DNA of 64,000 nucleotides from Serratia fonticola. Its GTDB lineage: Bacteria > Pseudomonadota > Gammaproteobacteria > Enterobacterales > Enterobacteriaceae. Shown here piece by piece: positions 46,193 through 57,417 of the stretch; position 1 is the stretch's first letter, and every line of letters starts with the position of its first letter. A program made the translations under genes and the position numbers. The stretch lies in assembly GCF_001006005.1 (NCBI RefSeq), contig NZ_CP011254.1:992001-1056000 (forward strand). The letters are read 5' to 3'. Under the pieces are notes generated by a model that did no database searches, had not been told where the DNA came from, and worked only from the letters and a program-made list of their open reading frames with translations.

Positions 46193-47707
46193 TTGCGCTC
46201 ATTGAGTGGTGACCTGCTGCTGCAACGCCTCGGCGAGCAGCCCGATGATAAACTGCACAAGCGGTTATACAATGCCATTCGTACCAGTATTCTGGATGGC
46301 AGCCTGCCTCCTTCCAGCCGCCTGCTGGCGTCACGCGATCTGGCACAAGAGCTGGGTCTCTCACGTAATACGGTTTTAACCGTTTATGAACAATTGCTGG
46401 CGGAAGGATATGTGTTTTCGCGCCAGGGAAGTGGAACCTTCGTCGCAGAAACGGTACCCGACAGCTGTTTATCCACCGCCAGCCAGCCGATTGGCGGTGA
46501 CGGTGAGCAACGGCGTGCCGAGCTGTCACAACGTGGCATCACGCTACTGCAACACGCCAGTGCCAGCCCGAAACAGTGGGGAGCCTTTATCCCCGGCGTC
46601 CCCGACGTGAATGCATTCCCGCATCACATCTTCAGCAAACTCCAGGCACGCATCAGCCGCCGCCCGACATCGCAACGCTTAACCTACAGCAACCAGGGCG
46701 GCAGCCCGGAGCTGCGGCATGCGCTGGTGGACTATCTGCGGGTGTCGCGTTCGGTGCGCTGCTCGCCGGAACAAATTCTGATCACCGAAGGCATTCACCA
46801 GGCGATCGATCTGGTCACCCGCATGCTGTGCAATCCGGGAGATGACGCCTGGATCGAGGAGCCCGGCTATTGGGGGATCCGCAATATCCTGCGCATGAAC
46901 GGCGTCAATATCTGCCCCTGGGCGGTGGACGAGGCCGGGATGGTGCCACCAGAACAACCGGCGGCCTTGCCACGGCTGATTTTTGTCACCCCTTCGCACC
47001 AATACCCGTTGGGCTCGGTGATGAGCCTGGCACGTCGGCAACGGCTGCTAGCTTTGGCCCGTGCGGCTGGCGGCTGGATCGTAGAGGATGATTATGACAG
47101 CGAATTCCGCTTCTCCGGCCAACCGATCCCCGCCTTGCAGGGGTTGGAAGCCGATGCGCCGGTGATCTACATCGGCACCTTCAGCAAAACGCTCTATCCG
47201 GCCCTGCGGCTGGGCTATGTGGTGCTGCCCAAGCCACTGATGGACGAGTTAAAAACGGCCCACGCCGAGCTTTATCGTGGTGGTCACCTGATCATTCAGG
47301 CGGCGCTGGCGCAGTTTATTCAGGAGGGCCACTATACGGCGCATATCCGCCGCATGCGGTTGCTGTATGCCAAACGCCGTGGGTTCCTCACCGCGTTGAT
47401 TGAGCAGCATCTGGGTAAGCAGGCGTTGAGCGAGTTCAACAGCAATGCCGGGCTGCACCTGGTGCTCAATCTGCCGGATGATGCCGACGATGTCGCCATC
47501 GCTGCGGCGGCCAATGAACGCGGGGTGTTGGTAAGAGCGTTGTCACGGTATTACATGCTGCCAAACGCGCGGCGCGGCCTGCTGATGGGCTTTGCCTGCG
47601 TGCCCGAAGAGCAGATGGCGGCGGCGTTTGACGTGTTATTGGAGTGTATAGGTTCCCCTCACCCTAACCCTCTCCCACAGGGAGAGGGAACCGATCGAGT
47701 GGGCTGA
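46193..47707 (+). CDS. MocR-family (GabR-like) regulator with repeat-encoded C-terminus
   Basis: 504 residues from a TTG start preceded by TGAGGGATCC. An N-terminal GntR-type winged HTH (about 20-85, RLLASRDLAQELGLSRNTVL) joins a class I aminotransferase-like domain that keeps the PLP lysine (YIGTFSKTLYPALRLGYV, K332) and the VEDDYDSEF aspartate. In GabR this domain senses GABA and PLP and drives gabTD; the divergent gabTD here makes that role likely. The last 17 residues (GSPHPNPLPQGEGTDRVG region) are read from a palindromic repeat copy, not from the ancestral gene. Confidence 0.88.
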   Translation: MRSLSGDLLLQRLGEQPDDKLHKRLYNAIRTSILDGSLPPSSRLLASRDLAQELGLSRNTVLTVYEQLLAEGYVFSRQGSGTFVAETVPDSCLSTASQPIGGDGEQRRAELSQRGITLLQHASASPKQWGAFIPGVPDVNAFPHHIFSKLQARISRRPTSQRLTYSNQGGSPELRHALVDYLRVSRSVRCSPEQILITEGIHQAIDLVTRMLCNPGDDAWIEEPGYWGIRNILRMNGVNICPWAVDEAGMVPPEQPAALPRLIFVTPSHQYPLGSVMSLARRQRLLALARAAGGWIVEDDYDSEFRFSGQPIPALQGLEADAPVIYIGTFSKTLYPALRLGYVVLPKPLMDELKTAHAELYRGGHLIIQAALAQFIQEGHYTAHIRRMRLLYAKRRGFLTALIEQHLGKQALSEFNSNAGLHLVLNLPDDADDVAIAAAANERGVLVRALSRYYMLPNARRGLLMGFACVPEEQMAAAFDVLLECIGSPHPNPLPQGEGTDRVG

Positions 47708-48013
47708 AAGTATCGTGATTCTTCATGAGCACCGGCTGATTCGCCTTGGTTGAAGGGACATTCGCGTTTGCTGAGATTGCCTATTTACTGCCAAAAGAGC
47801 AGAGACTAACAGCTCCCTCCCTTTTGGGAACCGAGCGAGTTACTGCCAAAAGAGCAGAGACTAACAGCTCCCTCCTTTCTGAGAACCGATCGAGTTACAG
47901 CAAAAAGAGTAGAGACTAACAGCGCCCTCCATTGTGGGAACCGAGCGAGTTACTGCTAAAAGAGCAGGGGCTAACAGCTCCCTCTCCCTGTGGGAGAGGG
48001 TTGGGGTGAGGGG
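47655..48013. repeat. Palindromic repeat pair bracketing a 55-bp tandem array
   Basis: A forward copy CCCTCACCCTAACCCTCTCC-CACA-GGGAGAGGG at 47655-47688 overlaps the end of the MocR gene. An inverted copy ending GGGAGAGGGTTGGGGTGAGG at 47978-48013 abuts the permease stop. Between them, units beginning TTACTG (or TTACAG) at 47785, 47840, 47895 and 47950 repeat every 55 bases exactly: ...AAAAGAGCAGAGACTAACAGCTCCCTCC...GAACCGAGCGAG. The last unit ends in the intact hairpin. No protein is encoded. Confidence 0.9.
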
Positions 48014-48015
48014 CA

Positions 48016-49356
48016 TCAATCCAGCAAATCGCCGATATCATCCTGGGTGGATGGGGGATCCTGACGCATCCCCTTGGTCAGCCACAGCAGATAAATAAAA
48101 CCGGCAAACAGCCAGGTGAAGCCCACTTTCAGCGCTTCGGGATCCAGGTTGACCCATAGCCATACCGACATACCGAAACCAATCAGCGGCAGCAGGCCGT
48201 ATTTGAACATCGCGTTCAGCCCACGGCGTTTTTGGTTAATCAGGAAGTGTTTGATCACGCTAAGGTTAACGAAGGTGAACGCCCCCAGTGCGCCAAAGCT
48301 GATCATCGACACCACCATGCTCAAATCCATCCACAACGCCAGCAACGAGATGATCGCGACAAACACAATCGCGCGCCACGGAGTGCGGAAACGAGGATGA
48401 AGGTGGTAGAACACTTTGCGCGGCAACACGCCTTCACGCCCCATGGCGTAGAAAATACGTGAGACGCCGGTTTGTGCAGACATGGAAGAGGCATACACCC
48501 CGGTGAGGTAAGTGGCCATAAAGAAGTTGTACATCCACTTGCCGCCCACGTGCTCCGAAATAATCAGGCTGGCGGTGTCCTGATGCGGGATCAGTGATTG
48601 CCAGTCAGGATAGGCCAGATGCGCGGCGTAGGAGACGGCAACAAAGATGCCACCGGCACAGATCACGGTAATCAGGATCGCGCGCGGCAAAGTACGTTTG
48701 GCGTCGGCGGCCTCTTCGGCCATGGTAGCAATGGCATCAAAACCCAGGAAGGCCAGGCACAGCACCGCAGCCCCGGCGATCAGGCCAGAGAAGTCACCGG
48801 CATCCACCAGCAGCGGCTTCATCAATGACGCCGGGCTGAGATCGGCCTCGCTAAACGCCAGCACGATAAACAGCACGATAAACACCATCTGCAAGGCAAT
48901 CAGCGTGAAGTTCACCGAGCTAAGCAGGCGCACGCCCAGAATATTCAGCGCGCTGACGCTGGCAATCGAGCCAAGAATAAACACGTAAGCAGGGATCGAC
49001 GGGAATGCCTCGTGCAAGAAGATACCTAAAACCAGATAGTTAAGCATCGGCAGGAACAGATAATCGAGGATCTGCGCCCAACCTACCAGGAAACCGGTTT
49101 TACCACCAAAACTACGCTGTACGTAGGAATAGGCCGAACCTGCCAGCGGCATGGCGTTGGTCATCCGGCAATAGCTCAGGGCGGTAAACAGGATGGTCAC
49201 GATGGTAACCAGATAAGCGACGGGTAAGTGGCCCTGGCTTAACACGGTAACCTGACCGTAGGTGGTAAACACGCCCAGTGGCACCATATAGGCAAGGCCA
49301 AACGCAACCAGGGCGGGGGTTTTAAGAACTCGTTGCAACCGAATGTTTTGCGGCAT
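48016..49356 (-). CDS. APC-superfamily amino acid/polyamine permease (PuuP/PlaP-like)
   Basis: 446 residues, 12 membrane segments. TM1 reads LVAFGLAYMVPLGVFTTYGQ and is followed by MPLAGSAYSYVQRSFGGKTG; LAFLGFDAIATMAEEAADAK in TM6 and the following loop are typical. The pattern resembles E. coli PuuP and PlaP, putrescine importers. Next to gabTD, import of putrescine or GABA for degradation is a reasonable inference; there is no gabP in the window. It is preceded by a 302-base gap. Confidence 0.78.
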   Translation of the reverse strand: MPQNIRLQRVLKTPALVAFGLAYMVPLGVFTTYGQVTVLSQGHLPVAYLVTIVTILFTALSYCRMTNAMPLAGSAYSYVQRSFGGKTGFLVGWAQILDYLFLPMLNYLVLGIFLHEAFPSIPAYVFILGSIASVSALNILGVRLLSSVNFTLIALQMVFIVLFIVLAFSEADLSPASLMKPLLVDAGDFSGLIAGAAVLCLAFLGFDAIATMAEEAADAKRTLPRAILITVICAGGIFVAVSYAAHLAYPDWQSLIPHQDTASLIISEHVGGKWMYNFFMATYLTGVYASSMSAQTGVSRIFYAMGREGVLPRKVFYHLHPRFRTPWRAIVFVAIISLLALWMDLSMVVSMISFGALGAFTFVNLSVIKHFLINQKRRGLNAMFKYGLLPLIGFGMSVWLWVNLDPEALKVGFTWLFAGFIYLLWLTKGMRQDPPSTQDDIGDLLD

Positions 49357-49658
49357 TACCGTATCATCTCCTGGCGCAGCTCAGCGCTATTCAGGGCCAA
49401 TCCCAATAGGCTATTTGATTCGCTGCGGTAAAAACAAGGGGACGGATTCTGGCACAAGTTAGGCTGCCGGGGAAGCTAACAATCCGCTTTCAGAAAACCA
49501 GGTGGCAATAGGTAAAGAACTGGGGCACAACCCGTTGATTTATTGTTTGCAGGATGAGGAAAAGCGGTAAAAATTACCCTTCATGGCAATGTTGCCGAAT
49601 TTGTAGAGGCGCTGCATGCAACGCCTCCAGTAAAATGACCGCTTAATTCACATTGCTA
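49357..49658. other. Intergenic gap between amidohydrolase and permease
   Basis: 302 bases without a gene. GAGGCG-CTGCATGCAA-CGCCTC at 49606-49627 is a hairpin suited to end the amidohydrolase transcript. The rest should hold the permease promoter; none is obvious. Confidence 0.55.
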
Positions 49659-51371
49659 TCAGGATTGATAGCTGATCTTCCCACCAACCAACGTCCGCTC
49701 GATGCGGGTTTGGTACAGTTTCTCTGCCGGTTGCTCAAACAGATTATGGTGCAGGACGATCGCATCAGCAAATTTGCCCACTTCCAGTGAGCCAATGTAC
49801 TGCTCTTTGGCGATCATATAGGCCGCATCGATGGTGGCTGCGCGCAGCGTCTCGATCAGGGTCAGATCGCGATCGTTATCCAGACGTGGCCCAGCAGGGT
49901 TGCCTTCGCTATCCCACGCGCGGCGGGTCATCCCCACCTGCAGGTTATACCACTCATCCAGGCGATCGATCGGCCAGTCACTGCCATAGGCCAGCCGCGC
50001 ACCGGCATCCAGGAAGCGTGCCGCGGGCTCCAGGTGAGGGAAACGAGCTTCACCCAGCATCTCGCGCTCTTCATCGATCAGCACGCCTGGTAAACCGGCC
50101 CACTGGAACGAAAGTACCGCCGTCGCGGCCAAAGAGGCAAAGCGCGCATACTGATGCGGCGCAACCAGTTCGTTATGGGCCAACCCTGGGCGGATATCCT
50201 TGCCCGGGCAGGCCGCACGCATCAGCTCAACCGCATCCAACACCTGCTCGATTGCCCCATCGCCTACCGTATGGGTATGCGGATGCAGGCCAGCACGACC
50301 ACATTCGACGATCAGTGCGTTCAGTACCGGCGTGGTGAAGTAGAGATCGCCATAACGCTCACTCTTGGCTTCCCCATGATGTTCGCGGTAAGGCTCCAGC
50401 AGCGCTGCTGTCATAGTGGGTGGCTGCAAAACACCATCAACGAACAGCTTAAGATGGCCAACAGAGATCCCGGCCTGTGGCGTCCAAGGCTGGCTGCTCC
50501 ACTGTTCGGCAAAGGCGACAACCTCTTGCACCGCACGGGCAGCGTCTTCCGGCCCTTGTACGCTATCTGGCGTGACTTCTTTAGCCCCCAGCACGCGTAA
50601 GGTCAGCTCACCGCGATCGCGCAGTACGGCGAAAGCCTCCAGCTGTTCCGCAAACACGCGGGTGTCCATCACCGTGGTTACGCCCTGCTCATGCAGTACC
50701 TGCTGCACATGGGCAGCCACCTGTACGTTCTGTTCCGCCGTGCCGGAAGGAATGCTGTCGAAGGCGCGCATGGCCGGAGCATCTTCCAGGATCCCGGTCA
50801 GTTGGCCATTGGCATCGCGGGCGATCTTGCCATCTGGCGGCACTGGCGTATTTTCATCAATGCCCAACATCTCCAGCGCACGGCTGTTAGCCGCCAGCGT
50901 GTGGCAATCGTTAGCGAACAACGCTACCGGGCGGCGGGTGTTCAGAGAGTCCAGCAGAGCACGGCTCATGTCCGCCCCCACCGGGATCATCGCCTGACGC
51001 TGCCAGGCGCGCACCGTCAGCCATTCGTCATCGCCAACCGGATACTTATCCAGATGATCCTGTATATGCTGCAAGGTCTGCTCTGCCGTCAGCGCCGCAT
51101 AGTGCAGGCTGCACCCCCTGAGCTGTTTGCCGCCCCAGAACGGGTGCATATGGCTGTCGATCAGACCCGGCATCATCATTTTACCGTGCAGATCGATGCG
51201 TTCGGTGGTGGGTGTCGCCAGCGCAAGCACCTGCTCATCTGTCCCTACAGCAAGAATGTATCCTTGCCCTATCGCCAACGCACTACAAACACGATTTTCC
51301 GCATCTGCGGTGAAGATAGTGCCGTTGTAATAAATTACCTCGGCTGCTGTTGCCACTGGAGTCATAGTCAT
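49659..51371 (-). CDS. YtcJ-like metal-dependent amidohydrolase (amidohydrolase_3)
   Basis: 570 residues. An N-terminal beta-sandwich (IYYNGTIFTADAENRVCSAL) leads into the barrel with the metal motif GLIDSHMHPFWGG (about 69-81). Later ligands are GLHPHTHTVGDGAIEQVLDA (about 358-377), PGLAHNELV and YGSDWPIDRLD (about 457-467). The family includes N-substituted formamide deformylases and other hydrolases; the substrate is unknown. It stands alone. Confidence 0.85.
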   Translation of the reverse strand: MTMTPVATAAEVIYYNGTIFTADAENRVCSALAIGQGYILAVGTDEQVLALATPTTERIDLHGKMMMPGLIDSHMHPFWGGKQLRGCSLHYAALTAEQTLQHIQDHLDKYPVGDDEWLTVRAWQRQAMIPVGADMSRALLDSLNTRRPVALFANDCHTLAANSRALEMLGIDENTPVPPDGKIARDANGQLTGILEDAPAMRAFDSIPSGTAEQNVQVAAHVQQVLHEQGVTTVMDTRVFAEQLEAFAVLRDRGELTLRVLGAKEVTPDSVQGPEDAARAVQEVVAFAEQWSSQPWTPQAGISVGHLKLFVDGVLQPPTMTAALLEPYREHHGEAKSERYGDLYFTTPVLNALIVECGRAGLHPHTHTVGDGAIEQVLDAVELMRAACPGKDIRPGLAHNELVAPHQYARFASLAATAVLSFQWAGLPGVLIDEEREMLGEARFPHLEPAARFLDAGARLAYGSDWPIDRLDEWYNLQVGMTRRAWDSEGNPAGPRLDNDRDLTLIETLRAATIDAAYMIAKEQYIGSLEVGKFADAIVLHHNLFEQPAEKLYQTRIERTLVGGKISYQS

Positions 51372-51439
51372 TGTCTCGAAACCTCACAAAATGACCTTAA
51401 GTATACCAAAAACTCCCCAGCTTGGCCCCTCAGGCGGGG

Positions 51440-53059
51440 TTACATTGCTTGAAAGCACCAACCCTCTGCCGACCAAGCCAAACGATGGGTCAATCGCAGC
51501 GCCTGCAAGAAATCCTCATCGTGCGATACCACCAGCATCGCCCCCGGGAACTCCGCCAGCGCCGCTTCAATTGCCTGCGATGAGGCCAGATCCAAATGGT
51601 TGGTCGGTTCATCCAACAGCAGGAGCTGCGCAGGCTCACGCCGCCACAGCACACAGGCCAGCGCCGCTTTCAACCGCTCTCCGCCACTCAATGCCACCAA
51701 CGGCAGCGTGACCCGGTCGGCATTCAGTTGCAGTTGCGCTAGTTGGCTACGCAACACTCCTTCGGCCAGCGGGGTATCCTGTAAACCCAGATGATCGACC
51801 ACCGAACGCGTCAGATCGAGTTGGGACAGGTTTTGATCGAGATAGGCCAGCGATACCGAGCAATGGCAATGACCAGCGCTGGCAGCCAGTTGCCCCAGGA
51901 TCACCTTCAACAGCGTGGATTTGCCACAGCCGTTGGGGCCGGTGATGGCGACGCGCATCGGGCCATCCATCCGCCAGTCGAGCGGCGGCAAGGTGACAAA
52001 CGGCAGTTGTAACTGTTCCAGTACCAACACCTGCTTACCCGTAGCCACCGCGCTGCCCGGTAAGGTCAGCATTACCGGGTTATCCTCTTCAACCCGTTCC
52101 CTCGCCTCGCGCACCGCTTCATCCAGCGTGTTCTTTTGCCCCTGATGCTGTTTACGCAAGGTGCCCATCGTGTCGCGCGCAGCCCCTTTGAGGGCCGCTT
52201 TCTCAAAAGAGGCGATATTCAGCGAGTCCACGGTTCTCAGCGTGCGGGCGGAATGGCGCTGGTAATTGTCATGTTCTTTCTGCTGGCGGGCGCGGACGCG
52301 CCGTCTTTCCAGCGCGGCATGTTCCAGTTGGGCACGCGCCGCCTGTTGCTCTTGCTCCCGCAGCCGATGGTAATCGTGATAATTACCGCCATAGCTGCGC
52401 AGTGCCTCGGGTGTCAGTTCGACAATCCGCTGCATCCGCGCCAGCAGTTGCCGATCGTGGCTGGCAATCAACAAACCACCCCGCCACTGTGCCAATTGCT
52501 GATACAGCCATTCACGGCCCGTGCTATCGAGGTGATTGGTCGGTTCGTCCAGCAACAGGAAATCGGCCCCCGACATTAACGCGCCACACAAAGCCGCACG
52601 CATACGCTCGCCGCCACTCAGCTCTCCGGCTGGCCGTTGCGGGTCAAAATCAGGCAATCCCGCCGCCGCAAAAGCCGTGCTCAGGCGATCTGCCAGATCC
52701 CATTGGCCCTCAAGACGATCGATATCGTCCAGCCGTGGGCAACCTTGCTCAAGACGGGCCTGGGCGGCAAACACCTCGCCGTAGCCCAGCAGCGTTGCCA
52801 GAGTCGTCTGTTCGGTGAAGTGCGGCTGCTGCGCCACATAGGCGAAGGTTGCCTGCGTTTCAATATGGCCAGAGGCGGGTTGATCCAGCCCGGCAATCAG
52901 ACGTAGCAGGCGAGTTTTCCCCACGCCGTTACGCCCCACCAAGCCACAGTGCTGCTGTTCAACGGCCAGATTAAGCGGGCCAAACAACGTTTCGCCATTG
53001 GCAAACTGACAGGTTAATTGATGTAAAACGAAATAAGGGGACTGCGCAAAATGAGCCAT
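51440..53059 (-). CDS. ABC-F family ATPase
   Basis: 539 residues from the ATG at 53059 with AGGAG six bases upstream (a GTG two codons earlier is rejected). Two nucleotide-binding domains and no membrane segment: Walker A GLVGRNGVGKTRLL and ITGPNGCGKSTLLKV, signatures LSGGERMRAAL and LSGGERLKAAL, Walker B LLLDEPTNHLD twice. The linker (about 240-310) is charged and helical (LEHAALERRRVRARQQKEHD). ABC-F proteins act on the ribosome, in translation quality control or antibiotic resistance; the subtype is not assigned. Confidence 0.88.
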   Translation of the reverse strand: MAHFAQSPYFVLHQLTCQFANGETLFGPLNLAVEQQHCGLVGRNGVGKTRLLRLIAGLDQPASGHIETQATFAYVAQQPHFTEQTTLATLLGYGEVFAAQARLEQGCPRLDDIDRLEGQWDLADRLSTAFAAAGLPDFDPQRPAGELSGGERMRAALCGALMSGADFLLLDEPTNHLDSTGREWLYQQLAQWRGGLLIASHDRQLLARMQRIVELTPEALRSYGGNYHDYHRLREQEQQAARAQLEHAALERRRVRARQQKEHDNYQRHSARTLRTVDSLNIASFEKAALKGAARDTMGTLRKQHQGQKNTLDEAVREARERVEEDNPVMLTLPGSAVATGKQVLVLEQLQLPFVTLPPLDWRMDGPMRVAITGPNGCGKSTLLKVILGQLAASAGHCHCSVSLAYLDQNLSQLDLTRSVVDHLGLQDTPLAEGVLRSQLAQLQLNADRVTLPLVALSGGERLKAALACVLWRREPAQLLLLDEPTNHLDLASSQAIEAALAEFPGAMLVVSHDEDFLQALRLTHRLAWSAEGWCFQAM

Positions 53060-53285
53060 AAGCACTCCTGAATGAAATCAAAACATCCCCATACGGCACG
53101 GGCGTGCTCGGCATGGGACCAGATATCAGCAGGTGTGGTTGTTCATTTTCGGTAATGGCTCCGCAGAGAGAAAAGGGATAAAGCGAGCCGATGTTAGCCG
53201 ATCTTTTATACCGATTGCAAACATGAGGTCTATCACATTCAGCACATCCGCGTTTCCCAAGTGCGCCAACAACGGCTAGATTTAT

Positions 53286-53308
53286 CTCATCCGACCACTT
53301 GAGTGGTC
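53286..53308 (+). promoter_or_regulatory. Palindromic operator candidate upstream of fadH
   Basis: GACCACT-TG-AGTGGTC (53293-53308) is a perfect 7+2+7 palindrome. CTCATCCGACCACTT (53286-53300) also matches 11 of 15 positions of the FadR consensus CTGGTCCGACCTGTT, which would fit a beta-oxidation gene. Factor not proven. The rest of the 412-base ABC-F/fadH gap holds the ERIC element and no gene. Confidence 0.45.
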
Positions 53309-53321
53309 GTCAAAACTATAA

Positions 53322-55493
<2,172 letters not shown>

Positions 55494-55507
55494 TCCATTG
55501 ATTTTAC

Positions 55508-55527
55508 GGGCGCAGCATGCTGCGCCC
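55508..55527. terminator. Perfect 20-bp palindrome between fadH and rlmG
   Basis: GGGCGCAGCATGCTGCGCCC, self-complementary, followed by CCTT, between convergent genes. Confidence 0.7.
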
Positions 55528-55532
55528 CTTCA

Positions 55533-56672
55533 TTAATAACGCGCGCCAGACTTGACCGCTTTGAGGATCAGGAACTTCTGGTTGGAGGCCACGGTGGTGC
55601 AGTTGCCGAACAAACGCCTCAGCTTCTGGTAGTAATCCAGATGGCGGTTGCCCACGATCCATAGCTCACCCCCCACTTGCAGGCAGCGCTTGGCGTCGCA
55701 GAACATCTGCCAGGCGGTGTGATCGGTGATCGCATGCTGCTGGTGGAACGGTGGGTTGCACAGTACCGCCTGCAGGCTTTCACGCTCAATGCCCGCCAGC
55801 GAGTTGTTCACTTCAAACTGACAGCGATCCATCTCCTGCGGCAGGTTGTGCGCCACGTTCAACTCGCTGGACGCCACCGCCATGTAAGACTCATCGACGA
55901 AGGTCATCTGCGCTTGCGGGTTCTGCACCAAGGCACGCATACCGATAATACCGTTGCCACAGCCGAGATCGACAATATGGCCCTGCAAATCCTTCGGCAG
56001 GTTTTCCAGGAACAGGCGTGCGCCAATATCCAGGCTACCGCGTGAGAACACGTTGGCATGGTTGTGGATCAGCCAGTCCGTGCCGTCAAGCAGCCAGTCG
56101 GTGGTTTCCGGCGCTGCCGGTGGCACGATGTCAGCTACCTGGCAATAAATCAGGCGGGCCTTTTTCCAGGCCAGGCTGGTGCGGGTTGGGCCAAGCACTC
56201 GCTCAAACACTTGCATGGTCGAGGTATGCACGTCACGCGCTTTGGCACCGGCCACGATCAGCGTATCGGGTGCCACCACGTCACGCAGGGCACGTAATTG
56301 CTGCTCCAGAAGCGCCAACGCTTTCGGGATACGGATCAACACTACCGCCGGGTTGGCAGGCAGTTCGGCCAGGCTGTCTTGCAAGGTGACCTGTTCAACA
56401 TCGAGCTCGTTCAGCTTGAGGTTATGGCGCGTCGCCAGTTGGCTCATGTATGAGTCGCTGATGCTGTAAGGCTTATAGCCATGCAGGGCACAGGCCAGCG
56501 TGCCGAAGTTGTCGTTAAAAATCAGTACCGGGCGTTCACCGATATCGACATTTTCCAGCTGTTGCAGCAGATATTCGTCCGCCGCTTCCCACGCCTGCAG
56601 CTGGGTGGCTTCTTCCTGTTGGGGATAACGCTCCAGCTCAAGTTGCTGTGTTCCCAGATCGAGTTGGCTCAT
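55533..56672 (-). CDS. rlmG: 23S rRNA (guanine-1835-N2)-methyltransferase RlmG
   Basis: 379 residues (E. coli 378). The C-terminal Rossmann methyltransferase shows the SAM loop [13 protein letters not shown] (about 232-244) and the catalytic NPPF motif in [11 protein letters not shown] (about 309-319); the N-terminal half is the degenerate duplicated domain. It methylates G1835 in the large-subunit rRNA. Divergent from ygjP with a 149-base spacer. Confidence 0.95.
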   Translation of the reverse strand: MSQLDLGTQQLELERYPQQEEATQLQAWEAADEYLLQQLENVDIGERPVLIFNDNFGTLACALHGYKPYSISDSYMSQLATRHNLKLNELDVEQVTLQDSLAELPANPAVVLIRIPKALALLEQQLRALRDVVAPDTLIVAGAKARDVHTSTMQVFERVLGPTRTSLAWKKARLIYCQVADIVPPAAPETTDWLLDGTDWLIHNHANVFSRGSLDIGARLFLENLPKDLQGHIVDLGCGNGIIGMRALVQNPQAQMTFVDESYMAVASSELNVAHNLPQEMDRCQFEVNNSLAGIERESLQAVLCNPPFHQQHAITDHTAWQMFCDAKRCLQVGGELWIVGNRHLDYYQKLRRLFGNCTTVASNQKFLILKAVKSGARY

Positions 56673-56821
56673 TGCCCCTCCTGAATAGTAAATTTGGGCT
56701 GTTTATCCCCTAAAAACGCTCGGCAGTAAAATGTTTTTTGGGATTAATTACCCTTTAAGGGATTTGAGCAACAAAACGTCATACAATGCTCGCCCCGGTT
56801 TACCACTGAATACTGAATAAC

Positions 56822-57328
56822 ATGTCTGAACTGAGCTACCTGCAAGGCTACCCCGATCATCTGCAAATGCAGGTGCAACAACTCATCCAGCAACAGCGTC
56901 TGGGCGAGGTTTTGTTGCAGCGCTATCCGCAGGTTCATGGCTGCACCACCGACAAGTCGCTTTATCAGTTTACCGTCGATCTGAAAAATCAGTATCTGCG
57001 TAATGCTCAACCGCTGAGCAAGGTGGCCTACGACAGCAAAATCCAGGTGATGAAGCACGCCTTGGGGCTGCATACCGCCATTTCCCGGGTGCAAGGTGGC
57101 AAGCTGAAGGCCAAAGCCGAGATCCGCGTGGCGACGGTGTTTAAAAACGCCCCAGAGCCTTTCCTGCGCATGATCGTGGTCCACGAGTTGGCGCACCTGA
57201 AAGAGAAAGACCACAACAAGGCGTTTTACAGCCTGTGCTGCCATATGGAACCCAGCTATCACCAGTTGGAGTTTGATACCCGTCTGTATCTGACCCATCT
57301 CTCCTTATTCGGTGAACTCTATGAATAA
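56822..57328 (+). CDS. ygjP: YgjP-like zinc metallopeptidase
   Basis: 168 residues (E. coli 167). The metal site is VVHELAHLKEKDHNKAFY (about 119-136), an HExxH with a third histidine. The short YgjP/DUF45 fold has no signal peptide, so it acts in the cytoplasm. Substrate unknown. Confidence 0.92.
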   Translation: MSELSYLQGYPDHLQMQVQQLIQQQRLGEVLLQRYPQVHGCTTDKSLYQFTVDLKNQYLRNAQPLSKVAYDSKIQVMKHALGLHTAISRVQGGKLKAKAEIRVATVFKNAPEPFLRMIVVHELAHLKEKDHNKAFYSLCCHMEPSYHQLEFDTRLYLTHLSLFGELYE

Positions 57329-57417
57329 TCAGACTTTTTAAGCAAATATTCGCCTAATCTCTGCGGCGTGATAATCTGGTTCCTTGAGCTATCTTCCTGT
57401 GGAAACTGGAGTCACCC

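Noticed and set aside
47785..48013. CRISPR-like regular spacing
   Set aside because: The whole 55-bp unit repeats, with no unique spacers, and no cas genes are present; it is a tandem array of a dispersed repeat.
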